Assembly: GCA_037134755.1 (NCBI GenBank)
Contig: JBAXLO010000088.1
Span: 1-16,757, forward strand
Direction: 5' to 3'
Source: JBAXLO01 sp037134755
Lineage (GTDB): Bacteria; Bacteroidota; Bacteroidia; Bacteroidales; JACABE01
Length of the DNA stretch: 16,757 nucleotides
In this document: positions 6,418 through 15,718 of the stretch, in pieces
Layout: every line of letters starts with the position of its first letter
How positions within the stretch are numbered: the first letter of the stretch is position 1
Notes under the pieces: generated by a model
Database searches by the model: none
Seen by the model: the letters and a program-made list of their open reading frames with translations, nothing else
What the model was told of the DNA's origin: nothing
Position numbers and translations under genes: made by a program

Positions 6418-7689
6418 ATGAGTAATCAACCTCCACTTGCTGAGCAATTAAGACCATCAAATCTGAATGAATATATTGGTCAGAAACATTTGGTTGGAGA
6501 AAATGCTATCTTACGCAATGCAATAGAGTCAGGTAATATTCCTTCGATGATCCTCTGGGGACCTCCCGGTGTTGGTAAAACAACTTTAGCCTTTATTATT
6601 TCTCAATATTTAAATAAATCTTTCTTTACACTTAGTGCAATCAATTCAGGGGTAAAAGATGTGCGTGATGTTATTGATAAAGCCAAACAATCAGAGCATA
6701 ATTCAATTTTGTTTATTGATGAAATTCATCGTTTTAATAAATCTCAACAAGATTCATTATTAGGTGCTGTAGAAAAAGGTATAATTACTTTAATAGGTGC
6801 CACAACTGAGAATCCTTCGTTTGAAGTTATCTCACCTTTACTTTCGCGATGTCAAGTGTATATTTTAAAGAATCTTGAAAAGGAAGAACTGCTACAACTT
6901 ATTGATATAGCTAAAACAAGGCTCGAAAAGCAGCATAATGTTAAGATAGTTGTAAAAGAAGAGGAAGCTTTATTAAGAATCTCAGGAGGAGATGCACGTA
7001 AGTTGTTTAATGCAATAGAACTGGTCGTTAATATGGAATTAAAAAACGAAATCATTGAATTTACCAATGATAAAGTTCTGCATATTGTGCAACAAAATCT
7101 TGCTTTATATGACAAAGGTGGAGAAATGCATTATGATGTTATCTCAGCATTCATTAAATCAATGCGTGGCAGCGATCCTAATGCTGCAGTATATTATCTT
7201 GCACGAATGATTGCAGGGGGAGAAGATCCAAAGTTTATTGCAAGAAGAATGTTGATATTAGCTTCCGAAGATATCGGTAATGCTAATCCTAATGCTTTGT
7301 TATTAGCTAATTCGTGCTTTGATGCTGTTAATAAAATAGGTTACCCCGAGTGTAGAATTATTTTATCACAAACAGCAATATATCTTGCTACTTCTGCCAA
7401 AAGTAATGCAAGTTATACAGCTATTGACGAAGCTTTGGCTTTTGTAAAACAAACCGGTGATTTACCCGTTCCTTTACCTATTCGTAATTCTCCAACTAAA
7501 CTAATGAAAGATATTGGTTATGGAAAAGAATATAAATATGCACATAGTTTTGAAAATAATTTTGTAGAAATGGAGTTCTTACCTGATAAAATAAAAGGGC
7601 ATAAGTTTTATGAACCTCAGGATAATCCGAGGGAGAATGAACTAAGAGCACGACTTCATAATTTATGGAAGAAGAAGTACGGTTATTAA
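6418..7689 (+). CDS. rarA: Replication-associated recombination protein A (RarA/MgsA), AAA+ ATPase
   Basis: RarA acts at stalled or damaged replication forks as a clamp-loader-like AAA+ ATPase and is related to eukaryotic WRNIP1. The 423 residues are normal for the family. The sequence shows the LAEQLRP..L.EYIGQKHL opening, Walker A GPPGVGKTT (48-56), Walker B ILFIDEIHRF (97-106), sensor-1 GATTENPSFEV (127-137) and the arginine finger in LLSRC (R144). The C-terminal part holds the family signature MRGSDPNAAVYYLARMI and ASEDIGNANP. There is no N-terminal UBZ zinc finger, as usual in bacteria. It is the last gene of the yciO-cupin-rarA cluster; lptF/G after it has its own -7 element. Confidence 0.95.
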   Translation: MSNQPPLAEQLRPSNLNEYIGQKHLVGENAILRNAIESGNIPSMILWGPPGVGKTTLAFIISQYLNKSFFTLSAINSGVKDVRDVIDKAKQSEHNSILFIDEIHRFNKSQQDSLLGAVEKGIITLIGATTENPSFEVISPLLSRCQVYILKNLEKEELLQLIDIAKTRLEKQHNVKIVVKEEEALLRISGGDARKLFNAIELVVNMELKNEIIEFTNDKVLHIVQQNLALYDKGGEMHYDVISAFIKSMRGSDPNAAVYYLARMIAGGEDPKFIARRMLILASEDIGNANPNALLLANSCFDAVNKIGYPECRIILSQTAIYLATSAKSNASYTAIDEALAFVKQTGDLPVPLPIRNSPTKLMKDIGYGKEYKYAHSFENNFVEMEFLPDKIKGHKFYEPQDNPRENELRARLHNLWKKKYGY

Positions 7690-7750
7690 TAGATAAATAT
7701 ACCTTTTCAAAATAATTCATAATTTAAGCACCAGTGCGAATATTAATACG

Positions 7751-7758
7751 TATATTTG
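7751..7758 (+). promoter_or_regulatory. Candidate -7 element for the permease-glycosyltransferase-ligA operon
   Basis: TATATTTG is an exact TAnnTTTG match 20 nt before the TTG start at 7779. The -33 side is weak: TTTAAG at 7723 is somewhat too far, and no TTTG lies at 19-22 bp. The leader mRNA would be only about 10-15 nt. Confidence 0.5.
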
Positions 7759-7778
7759 CATGATAAAATAACACGGTT

Positions 7779-9206
7779 TTGAAGAAAATATATATACTGG
7801 TTTTAAAATCATATCTAGGTCCATTGGTGATGACTTTTTTCATTGCTGTATTTATTCTATTGATGCAATTTCTATGGAAATACATCGATGATTTTGTTGG
7901 CAAAGGATTAGAATGGTATGTTATAGCACAATTAATGTTTTATGCTTCTGCTACTTTTGTTCCACTAGCATTGCCATTAGCAATATTACTTTCCTCCTTA
8001 ATGACGTTTGGAAATTTAGGAGAGAAGTATGAACTTACAGCCATGAAAGCTGCCGGTATTTCATTGAAAACTGTAATGCGTCCATTGATTATTGTATCTA
8101 TTGTTATAAGTGCAATTGCTTTTTACTTTTCAAATAATGTAATGCCTTTCGCTAATTTAAAGTTTAAATCATTGTTGTATGATGTGCAATCAAAGAAACC
8201 TGCTGTTAATATTCAGGAAGGAATGTATTATAGCGGGATTGATGGTTTTGTAATTAAGATAGGGAAGAAAGATAGTGATGGGAAAACGCTTCATAATGTT
8301 ATGATTTATAATCATACAAAAAGAATGGGGAATAATAATCTGACTGTTGCTAAATCAGGTAAGATGGAATTGTCTTCTAATAATCGTTTTCTTATATTTA
8401 CTTTGTTTGATGGTGCTAATTATGATGAAGATGTAAGCACTCCTCAAAATATGATTAATCGCCCAATGTTGCGTACAATGTTTAAAGAAGAGAAAAGAAG
8501 ATTCGATTTATCAGCTTTTGCATTATCTAAAACAAATGAAGCTCTTTTTAAAGGGCATTTTCAGATGTTAAATCTAAAGCAACTAACTTTAACTGAAGAT
8601 ACACTTAATAAAGAATTAAATGTTCGTAAATTAGATTTTTATAATTCAAATATGTCAAAGTTTTGGGCTTATTCTTCTCAATATGATACAATCTTTAAAT
8701 TGAGATTAGATACTTTGCCAAAGCTTCATGGGAACTTTGTTGATAATTTTCAAGGTGATAAATTATCCAGAATGATAAGTACTTCGCTACAATCAGCAAG
8801 AGGAACAAAGGGTGATATTGATTATTTTAGTATTGAATTTAAAGATAAAGAAGAATACATTCGTAGGTATGATATTGAATGGCATAGGAAATTTACTTTG
8901 TCGATAGCATGTTTGATATTATTCTTTATTGGTGCACCGCTCGGAGCTATTATTAGAAAGGGAGGGTTTGGTTTACCTGTAGTTTTATCTGTAGTTTTCT
9001 TTGTTATATTTCATATAATTTCAATAATTGGCGAAAAAGTATCTAGAGAAGGAACTTTAGCAGCAAGTCAGGGTATGTGGATAGCATCTGCTGTATTGCT
9101 TCCTTTAGGTATCTTTTTAACTTTTAAAGCAACAACTGATTCACAATTATTGGATAGTGATGCTTGGATTAGAAAAATCAAAAAGTTGATCAATCGCACA
9201 AAATAA
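7779..9206 (+). CDS. LptF/LptG-family lipopolysaccharide transport permease (YjgP/YjgQ)
   Basis: Inner-membrane permease of the LptB2FG type, which extracts LPS and passes it to the periplasmic bridge. The 475 residues show the family plan: helix 1 at about 11-32 (LGPLVMTFFIAVFILLMQF), helices at about 48-75 and 100-118 with the coupling segment ELTAMKAAGIS (85-95), a periplasmic domain of roughly 250 residues, and three helices at about 370-455 including APLGAIIRKGGFG. It is somewhat longer than E. coli LptF or LptG (about 360), common in Bacteroidota. The start is a TTG: it gives the expected MKKIYILVLKSYLGP opening, and no ATG fits. LptF and LptG cannot be separated here. Three glycosyltransferases follow, the first after 6 nt, supporting a cell-envelope role. 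Confidence 0.9.
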   Translation: MKKIYILVLKSYLGPLVMTFFIAVFILLMQFLWKYIDDFVGKGLEWYVIAQLMFYASATFVPLALPLAILLSSLMTFGNLGEKYELTAMKAAGISLKTVMRPLIIVSIVISAIAFYFSNNVMPFANLKFKSLLYDVQSKKPAVNIQEGMYYSGIDGFVIKIGKKDSDGKTLHNVMIYNHTKRMGNNNLTVAKSGKMELSSNNRFLIFTLFDGANYDEDVSTPQNMINRPMLRTMFKEEKRRFDLSAFALSKTNEALFKGHFQMLNLKQLTLTEDTLNKELNVRKLDFYNSNMSKFWAYSSQYDTIFKLRLDTLPKLHGNFVDNFQGDKLSRMISTSLQSARGTKGDIDYFSIEFKDKEEYIRRYDIEWHRKFTLSIACLILFFIGAPLGAIIRKGGFGLPVVLSVVFFVIFHIISIIGEKVSREGTLAASQGMWIASAVLLPLGIFLTFKATTDSQLLDSDAWIRKIKKLINRTK

Positions 9207-9212
9207 TATTCA

Positions 9213-10433
9213 ATGAGGATTCTTCAGCTATGTAATAAACCGCCTTATCCACCTTTAGAAGGAGGCTCTATTGCAATGAATAATATTACACAAGGTTTAT
9301 TGGATGCAGGTCACGAATTGAAAGTTGTTGCAATAAGTAGTTTTAAAAACGAAGTTAATATTGATGAATTTCCTAAAGAATATCTTGATAAAACTAAATT
9401 TGAATCTGTTTTTGTTGATTTAAGAATTAAACCTAAAGCAGCTTTTATAAATCTTTTTTCTAAGAATTCATATCATGTTCAACGTTTTATTTCTTTAAAT
9501 TTTGAAAACAAATTAAAACAAATTTTAGGAGAGGAAACTTTTGATATAGTTCAATTGGAAACGCTCTTTATGACTCCTTATATTAAAGTTATCCGTCAGT
9601 TTTCGGATGCTAAAATTGTTTTACGCTCTCATAATATTGAACATCTTATTTGGAAAAGAGTAGCTAAGTTTGAAAAGAATGCTTTAAAAAGATGGTATAT
9701 TAATCGACTTGCAACTACGCTGTCAAATTATGAAAAGAAAACAATTAATCAATATGATGGCATTGCTTCTATAAGTAAAAAAGATATTGAGTATTTTATA
9801 AAAGAAGGTTGTATTAAGCCAATTACTGATATAACTTTTGGAATAGATGTTGAGAATTTTAATACTAATAATTCATCTCTTAAAGAATCTCAAATATCTT
9901 TATTTCATATAGGAGCAATGAATTGGATTCCTAATCAAGAAGGTATTAAATGGTTCCTAGTAAATGTTTGGCAAGATATTAATGCTATTTTTAATAATTT
10001 AGAATTGTATTTAGCAGGCAGGAAGATGCCTGAATGGCTTTTAAATAGTACTTATCCTAATGTTATTATTAAAGGTGAAGTTGAAGATTCTAAAGAATTT
10101 GTTAACTCTCATTCTATTATGATAGTTCCTTTGTTTTCGGGTAGTGGATTACGAATTAAAATTATTGAAGCAATGGCTTTAGGTAAAACTGTAATCTCTA
10201 CTACTATTGGTGCTGAAGGAATAAACTACACTAACAATGAAAATATAATTATCGCTGACTCAAAAGAAGAATTTATTTCAGCAATTACTACTTGTATTGA
10301 TAATCCTGAATTTTGTAAAACAATTGGATTAAATGCAAGTAAACTAATAAAAGCAGAACACAACAATCGTATTATTACTCAACGATTAGTTTCTTTTTAT
10401 GAAGACCTTATTTTAAATCCAAAAGTAATCTAA
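9213..10433 (+). CDS. Glycosyltransferase, GT-B fold, GT4-like
   Basis: The 406 residues form a two-domain GT-B enzyme. The N-terminal domain opens with MRILQLCNKPPYPPLEGGS, where the glycine-rich loop is the acceptor-side turn. The linker region contains LRSHNIEHLIWKR (137-149). The C-terminal donor-binding domain has FHIGAMNW.PN (231-241) and the nucleotide-sugar motif SGSGLRIKIIEAM (309-321) with the family glutamate E319, then GKTVISTTIGAEGI. Such enzymes transfer a sugar from an NDP-sugar with retention of configuration; donor and acceptor are unknown. No signal peptide or membrane helix is evident, so it acts at the cytoplasmic face. It is second in the operon, 2 nt before another glycosyltransferase gene. 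Confidence 0.88.
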   Translation: MRILQLCNKPPYPPLEGGSIAMNNITQGLLDAGHELKVVAISSFKNEVNIDEFPKEYLDKTKFESVFVDLRIKPKAAFINLFSKNSYHVQRFISLNFENKLKQILGEETFDIVQLETLFMTPYIKVIRQFSDAKIVLRSHNIEHLIWKRVAKFEKNALKRWYINRLATTLSNYEKKTINQYDGIASISKKDIEYFIKEGCIKPITDITFGIDVENFNTNNSSLKESQISLFHIGAMNWIPNQEGIKWFLVNVWQDINAIFNNLELYLAGRKMPEWLLNSTYPNVIIKGEVEDSKEFVNSHSIMIVPLFSGSGLRIKIIEAMALGKTVISTTIGAEGINYTNNENIIIADSKEEFISAITTCIDNPEFCKTIGLNASKLIKAEHNNRIITQRLVSFYEDLILNPKVI

Positions 10434-10435
10434 AT

Positions 10436-11596
10436 ATGAAGATTTTTATTTTACTTTCAAGAGTTCCATATCCTTTAGATAAAGGTGATAAACTTAGAGC
10501 ATATAATTTTATTAAATATTTATCAGTTAATAATGAGATTTATCTTTGTTGTTTAAATGATTCAAATTTACATAATGAGGCAATAAATGAACTGAATAAA
10601 TATTGTAAAAGAATAGATGTTTTTAAAATAAATTATTTAAGTATCTTAATAAATCTTATTAAAGCTCTTTTTAATAAGATACCTTTTCAAGTTGGTTATT
10701 TCTTTAATTCAAGTGTTAAAAAGAAAATAGATGTAATCTTAAGTGATATTAAACCAGAACATATTTTATGTCAGCTAATCAGGACTTCAGAATACGTTAG
10801 AAATATTGATATAAATAAGACTTTAGACTATCAGGATGTGTTTTCTTATGGTGTTAAAAGACGAATTGATAAAGCTCCATTTTATATGAAATATTTATTA
10901 AAGTTGGAATATAAAAGGCTTTTAAATTATGAACATGATATATTTGACTCATTTAACCACAAGTTAATAATATCTGAACCTGATAAAATCTTAATTCCTC
11001 ACTTTAATAATAAATCAATTCATGTACTTAAGAACGGTTTAGATCATGATTATTATAAACCAATTGATATTGAAAAAGAATATGATCTGCTTTTCTCAGG
11101 GAATATGGCTTATCCTCCAAATGTTGACGCAGCAATCTATTTAATTAATGATATTTTACCTTTAATTATAAAAGAATTTCCTGAAATTAAAATATTAATT
11201 GCAGGTGCTAATCCAACTATTAAAGTACGAAGACTTGCCTCTAAGAATATAATTATTACAGGTTGGGTAGATGATATGCGCAATTGTTATGCGAAATCTA
11301 AACTATTTATAGCTCCCATGCGTTTAGGTACAGGTTTGCAAAATAAATTGCTTGAAGCAATGTCTATGAAATTACCTTGTATAACAACTACTTTAGCAAA
11401 CAATTCTTTGGGTGCAACGAATGATCTTGAAGTCTTAGTGGGGAATAATAATTTGGAACTTTCTCAACATATATGCAAGCTATTAAAAGATGTTGAGTAT
11501 TCAAATAAATTATCAAACAATGCTTATAAATTTGTCCATGATAATTATAGTTGGGAAACAGAAATAAATAAATTAGAAGAAATTATCTCTAAATAA
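10436..11596 (+). CDS. Glycosyltransferase, GT4-like, resembling the TIGR03087/Stp1 sugar-transferase group
   Basis: A 386-residue GT-B enzyme. It opens with FILLSRVPYPLDKGDKLRAY (4-23), followed by NEIYLCCLND (33-42), the style seen in sugar transferases of the exosortase-associated TIGR03087 group. The region around 131-180 (DYQDVFSYG, KRLLNYEHDIFDSF) also resembles that group; this is recognition by eye. The donor-binding motif is GTGLQNKLLEAM (298-309) with E307, and PYPP-type loops occur at 226 (AYPPN). The coding sequence is unusually AT-rich. Only 2 nt separate it from the preceding gene and 12 nt from the next, so it belongs to the operon. Substrate unknown; no exosortase or PEP-CTERM protein is seen in the window. 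Confidence 0.84.
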   Translation: MKIFILLSRVPYPLDKGDKLRAYNFIKYLSVNNEIYLCCLNDSNLHNEAINELNKYCKRIDVFKINYLSILINLIKALFNKIPFQVGYFFNSSVKKKIDVILSDIKPEHILCQLIRTSEYVRNIDINKTLDYQDVFSYGVKRRIDKAPFYMKYLLKLEYKRLLNYEHDIFDSFNHKLIISEPDKILIPHFNNKSIHVLKNGLDHDYYKPIDIEKEYDLLFSGNMAYPPNVDAAIYLINDILPLIIKEFPEIKILIAGANPTIKVRRLASKNIIITGWVDDMRNCYAKSKLFIAPMRLGTGLQNKLLEAMSMKLPCITTTLANNSLGATNDLEVLVGNNNLELSQHICKLLKDVEYSNKLSNNAYKFVHDNYSWETEINKLEEIISK

Positions 11597-11608
11597 TAAT
11601 ATAATTTT

Positions 11609-13138
11609 ATGAAATCATTATTAATAAGACTTTGGGAAGAGAAGACATTATTTTGTCTGTTGGTTATTGCTTTTCTTGCTCGTGTAGTTGCTATTTTCTT
11701 TGCAAAAGGTTTTGGAATGCACGACGATCATTTCCTGGTAATTGAAGCTTCACAATCATGGGTTGATGGTTATGATTATAACTATTGGTTACCTTGGTCA
11801 GCTAAGAATACCGGACCTGATGGCCATAATTTCTTTTATGTTGGCATACATTTTATATTATTTACAATAATAAAATGGTTACACATCTTCAACCCTCAAA
11901 CTAAAATGATAATCATAAGGTTAATTCATGCATTGTGGTCATTGTTAATAATAAAATTTGGTTATAAAATTACATTAAAACTTGCTGATAAAAAAGCAGC
12001 TATTCAAGCCGGATTATTATTAGCATTGTTATGGTTTTTCCCTTGGTTAAGTGTCAGAAATTTAGTTGAAGTTGTATCCATACCCTTTTTAATGTGGGGG
12101 ATATGGTTGTTGATAAAGAATGAAGATCTTAAACCAAGTACTTTAATCTGGGTAGGTTTTTTATTTGGTTTAGCATTTACCACAAGATTTCAAACCTTAA
12201 TGTTTATAAGTGGTATAGGTTTGGTTTTTCTTATTAACTGGCAATGGAAATATATCATTTATGTTGTTTTTGGGTTTTGTTTAAGTATATTTATTTTTGA
12301 AGGTATAATAGATATTATCTTATGGGGAAGGCCTTTTGCAGAAACTTTAGAATATCTGAAATATAACATGGCGCATTCAAAGGATTATATTATATCTTCG
12401 TGGTACACTTATATTTTATTCTTATTGGGAGTCTTAATACCACCAATAAGCATTGCTTTGTTTGTTGGCTTTTTTAGAAGTTGGAAAAAATATTTATTAA
12501 TCTTCTTACCCACATTTTTATTTTTAGTTTTTCATAGTACTTTTCCTAATAAACAAGAAAGATTTATAATAACTATTGTTCCATTCTTTATTATTTTAGG
12601 TGTGATTGGATGGAATGATCTGATGAATCATAAACCATTATTATATTCAAAACTAAAGAAAACGATTAAAGTAAGTTTGATTATTTTCTGGATATTAAAC
12701 TTTATATTAATGTCTATATTTTCTATACATTATTCTAAAAGATCAAGAGTTGAATCCATGACTTATTTATCAAAATATAAAAATATACAGATGATTATGA
12801 TGGAGAATACAAATGCAAATGATATTAAAATGCCTCCATTATTTTATCTGGGTCAATGGGTTGGAGTTTATGAAATAAGTAAAACATTGACTCTTGATTC
12901 TTTAAATTTATATTTACATCAATATAAAAGTTCACCAAGATTTATTTTATTTGAAGGAGATAAAAACTTAAATTCAAGAGTAGATAGTGTTAAGAAATTA
13001 CTGCCAAATATTGAAAGTGAAACGATTGTTAAGCCTGGTTTGATTGATGACATAGTCTATAAATTGAATCCAATTAATGTAAATCAAACTATTTATATCT
13101 ATCGTAATAAAGATTTCTTTCCTTCAAAATTAGATTAA
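11609..13138 (+). CDS. Polytopic membrane glycosyltransferase, GT22-like (Alg9/PIG-B fold)
   Basis: A 509-residue protein with about ten membrane helices between residues 10 and 370 and a soluble C-terminal tail. The first loop has the acidic motif MHDDHFLVIE (37-46), which matches the HPDE-like catalytic loop of GT-C enzymes. Near residue 308 FHSTFPNKQERFI resembles the HKExRF motif of GT22 mannosyltransferases (Alg9, Alg12, PIG-B), and GRPFAETLEYLKYN (240-253) fits the same family. Such enzymes use a lipid-linked sugar (polyprenyl or dolichyl phosphate) on the outer face. An ArnT/GT39 assignment is the alternative. The neighbouring glycosyltransferases and permease make a lipid-linked surface glycan likely. 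Donor and acceptor are not determined. Confidence 0.8.
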   Translation: MKSLLIRLWEEKTLFCLLVIAFLARVVAIFFAKGFGMHDDHFLVIEASQSWVDGYDYNYWLPWSAKNTGPDGHNFFYVGIHFILFTIIKWLHIFNPQTKMIIIRLIHALWSLLIIKFGYKITLKLADKKAAIQAGLLLALLWFFPWLSVRNLVEVVSIPFLMWGIWLLIKNEDLKPSTLIWVGFLFGLAFTTRFQTLMFISGIGLVFLINWQWKYIIYVVFGFCLSIFIFEGIIDIILWGRPFAETLEYLKYNMAHSKDYIISSWYTYILFLLGVLIPPISIALFVGFFRSWKKYLLIFLPTFLFLVFHSTFPNKQERFIITIVPFFIILGVIGWNDLMNHKPLLYSKLKKTIKVSLIIFWILNFILMSIFSIHYSKRSRVESMTYLSKYKNIQMIMMENTNANDIKMPPLFYLGQWVGVYEISKTLTLDSLNLYLHQYKSSPRFILFEGDKNLNSRVDSVKKLLPNIESETIVKPGLIDDIVYKLNPINVNQTIYIYRNKDFFPSKLD

Positions 13139-13150
13139 TTTTATATTGTT

Positions 13151-15196
13151 ATGGATAAAGAGCAGTTAAAGCAGAGGATTGATAAATTAGTAGATGAATT
13201 AAATCAGCATAATTATAATTATTATGTTTTAGATAATCCTGTTATAAGTGATTATGATTTTGATAAACTGCTTGAGGAACTCATAAAATTAGAAAAAGAA
13301 GCTCCTGAATTTATAAGAGATGACTCACCTACCAAAAGGGTAGGAGGAGCAATTATTAAATCATTTAAACAGGTAAAGCATAAGTCTCCAATGCTTTCTT
13401 TGGGCAATACTTATTCGTATGAAGAGTTGATTGAATTTGATAATCGTATTAAAAAACTTATTGATGCCGATTATGAATATGTTTGCGAACTTAAATATGA
13501 CGGTGTTGCAATTGGATTGACTTATATTGATGGCATTTTAACACAGGCAGTAACTCGAGGTGATGGGGTTCAAGGCGATGATGTGACTGCAAATGTCAGG
13601 ACTATCCGTAGCATTCCTTTAAAATTAAAGGGTATTTATCCTAAAGAATTCGAGATTCGTGGGGAGATTGTCCTTCCACATGAAGGTTTTGAAAGGTTGA
13701 ATAATGAGCGTATTGAAATAGGTGATGAACCTTTTGCAAATCCCCGGAATGCTGCATCAGGAAGTTTAAAGATGCAGGATTCTAATGAGGTAGCTAATCG
13801 TCCTTTGGATTGTTTGTTGTATTTTTTGCTGGGTAATGATCTTCCTTATCAATCTCATTATGAAAATTTGATTGCTGCCAAAGAATGGGGTTTTAAAATT
13901 CCTAATTACATGGTTAAATGTAATAACATTGAAGATGTTTTTGATTTTATAAATATGTGGGATGTTGCTCGCAATGAGCTTCCTTTTGATATTGATGGTA
14001 TTGTAATTAAAGTTAATTCATATCAGCAATGGGAGCAATTGGGTTTTACAGCTAAATCGCCACGTTGGGCAATTGCTTATAAGTTTAAAGCCGAGCGAGT
14101 TTTAACTGAGTTATTGTCTGTTGCTTTTCAGGTTGGAAGAACGGGAGCTATTACTCCGGTTGCCAATTTGCGTCCTGTTCAGCTTGCCGGCACTGTTGTA
14201 AAGCGCGCTTCTTTACATAATTCTGATATTATTCAAAAGTTAGATATCAGAACAGGTGATATGGTTTATGTTGAAAAAGGTGGTGAGATTATTCCAAAGA
14301 TTGTTGGTGTTGATATCTCCAGAAGGAAAAGTAATTCTCAGGAATTAATTTACATAACTAATTGTCCTGAATGTAACGCTGTTTTAACGCGTAAAGAAGG
14401 TGAGGCTTCGCATTATTGTCCTAATGAGAACGAATGCCCTCCACAGATAAAGGGAAAGCTTGAGCATTTTATCAGCCGAAAGGCTATGAATATTGATAGT
14501 CTTGGTGAAGGTAAAATAAGTATGCTTTATGATAATAATCTTGTTAAAGATATTTCGGATTTATATAATTTAAATTATGACAGTTTAATAGGACTCGAAA
14601 AAGTAATTGTTGACGATGTTTCGCAAAAGAAATTAAGTTTTAAAGATAAAACAGTTACTAATATTTTAAATGGTATTAACTATTCTAAATCTGTTGGTTT
14701 CGAAAGAGTTTTATTTGCTATTGGGATAAGATATGTTGGGGAAACTGTTGCTAAAAAACTTGTTTTGCATTACAAGAACATTGATAACTTGATGAATGCT
14801 ACTTACGAAGATTTAATTAACGTAGATGAAATAGGGGAGAAGATAGCAGAAAGTATTATTAATTTTTTTAAAGTTGAGAAGAATCTTTTGATTATTGATA
14901 AGTTAAAGAAAGCAGGATTGCAGTTTGTGTTAAATGAAGATAATTTACCCAAACAATTATCCGAAACATTAAAAGGCAAGACTATAGTTGTATCAGGTAA
15001 TTTTGGTACTCCCGAAGAGCGTAAACGTATAGAAGAACTTGTAGAGCTAAATGGAGGCAAAAAAGGAAGTTCTGTTACAGGTAAAACTTCTTTGATTGTA
15101 GCAGGCGAAAACATGGGACCTGATAAGCGGGAAAAAGCTCTAAAGTTTAAAATTCCTATCATAACGGAGGAAGAATTTCTTAATATGATTTCTTAA
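13151..15196 (+). CDS. ligA: NAD-dependent DNA ligase (LigA)
   Basis: LigA seals nicks with NAD+ as cofactor, joining Okazaki fragments and repair patches; it is normally essential. The 681 residues are full length. Domains in order: the NAD-binding Ia domain (YNYYVLDNP.ISDYDFD, 22-38), the adenylation domain with catalytic Lys in ELKYDG (K115), the OB fold with AYKFKAERV and GRTGA.TPVA, a zinc finger (C405, C408, C423, C429), helix-hairpin-helix repeats (from about 440 to 580), and a C-terminal BRCT domain from about 605 (LKGKTIVVSGNFG to the end). It follows the GT22-like gene by 12 nt and has no evident own promoter, so it is probably cotranscribed with envelope genes. Confidence 0.97.
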   Translation: MDKEQLKQRIDKLVDELNQHNYNYYVLDNPVISDYDFDKLLEELIKLEKEAPEFIRDDSPTKRVGGAIIKSFKQVKHKSPMLSLGNTYSYEELIEFDNRIKKLIDADYEYVCELKYDGVAIGLTYIDGILTQAVTRGDGVQGDDVTANVRTIRSIPLKLKGIYPKEFEIRGEIVLPHEGFERLNNERIEIGDEPFANPRNAASGSLKMQDSNEVANRPLDCLLYFLLGNDLPYQSHYENLIAAKEWGFKIPNYMVKCNNIEDVFDFINMWDVARNELPFDIDGIVIKVNSYQQWEQLGFTAKSPRWAIAYKFKAERVLTELLSVAFQVGRTGAITPVANLRPVQLAGTVVKRASLHNSDIIQKLDIRTGDMVYVEKGGEIIPKIVGVDISRRKSNSQELIYITNCPECNAVLTRKEGEASHYCPNENECPPQIKGKLEHFISRKAMNIDSLGEGKISMLYDNNLVKDISDLYNLNYDSLIGLEKVIVDDVSQKKLSFKDKTVTNILNGINYSKSVGFERVLFAIGIRYVGETVAKKLVLHYKNIDNLMNATYEDLINVDEIGEKIAESIINFFKVEKNLLIIDKLKKAGLQFVLNEDNLPKQLSETLKGKTIVVSGNFGTPEERKRIEELVELNGGKKGSSVTGKTSLIVAGENMGPDKREKALKFKIPIITEEEFLNMIS

Positions 15197-15259
15197 ATTT
15201 TATTATTAAAGAAAGAATAACATCTTTTAGGGCTTAGATATTTGTTAAAAAACTTTTGA

Positions 15260-15279
15260 TTAGTTTTAATTTAAACTAA
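15260..15279. terminator. Weak AT-rich palindrome, possible terminator after ligA
   Basis: TTAGTTT (15260-15266) pairs with AAACTAA (15273-15279) around a 6-nt loop, followed by AATTTTATT. The stem has few G-C pairs, so its strength as a terminator is doubtful; its placement 64 bp after the ligA stop is the main argument. Confidence 0.25.
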
Positions 15280-15658
15280 AATTTTATTGAGCAAATATAT
15301 TTCTTAATACTATTTTAAGCAGTATTTCATTATTTTATATTCTTGAATAGCTTTCAATAAATAGAATCTACCTATAATTAATATTAGTACTTTACATGAA
15401 AATGCCAATATCTGACAGAAGCATGTTACTGCATGACATTTGTGTAAAACTGAAGATATTTATTATCTTTATAAATAATACATATAGATTACTAAAGGAT
15501 TGTAATAAATCATGAAAAAATCTTTCAATTGAAATATATGTAGTCATAAAATTTCATTCAAATAGTAATAATTAAAATTTTTAAAAAGCACAATGAAAAA
15601 CATGTGGTAGAAAATTCCTGTTATTTTGATTAGATTTTGCTTTTTTAGTAAATATTTA

Positions 15659-15688
15659 TTTGTTGTATTGAATAAATGTATAATTTTA
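15659..15688 (+). promoter_or_regulatory. Candidate Bacteroidota promoter for the methyltransferase gene
   Basis: TTTG at 15659-15662 and TAATTTTA at 15681-15688 are separated by 18 bp. This is close to the TTTG-N(19-22)-TAnnTTTG pattern, with one mismatch in the last -7 base. The start codon is 30 nt downstream. It is the only promoter in the window with both halves recognisable. Confidence 0.45.
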
Positions 15689-15718
15689 CGAAATAATACA
15701 AAATAAATAACATAACCT

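Larger units (their letters stand above)
15197..15718. other. AT-rich intergenic region between ligA and the methyltransferase
   Basis: Its 522 bases hold no coding region that I can support. It contains a weak palindrome (15260-15279), which may end the ligA transcript, several A/T runs, and a candidate promoter for the next gene at 15659-15688. GCATG is repeated at about 15420 and 15431, probably by chance. No repeat of the 4742-5207 types was seen here. Confidence 0.6.

Noticed and set aside
7760..7771. ATG upstream of the permease gene as its start
   Set aside because: It is out of frame and reaches a TAA after three codons.
14803..15162. 119-residue antisense open frame within ligA
   Set aside because: Shadow of the LigA helix-hairpin-helix/BRCT coding region; no family resemblance or promoter. 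The other antisense frames within hemN, hemG, rarA and the methyltransferase were dropped for the same reason.
15420..15436. GCATG direct repeat as a regulatory site
   Set aside because: Only two 5-bp copies far from the next start; expected by chance in a 522-bp gap.
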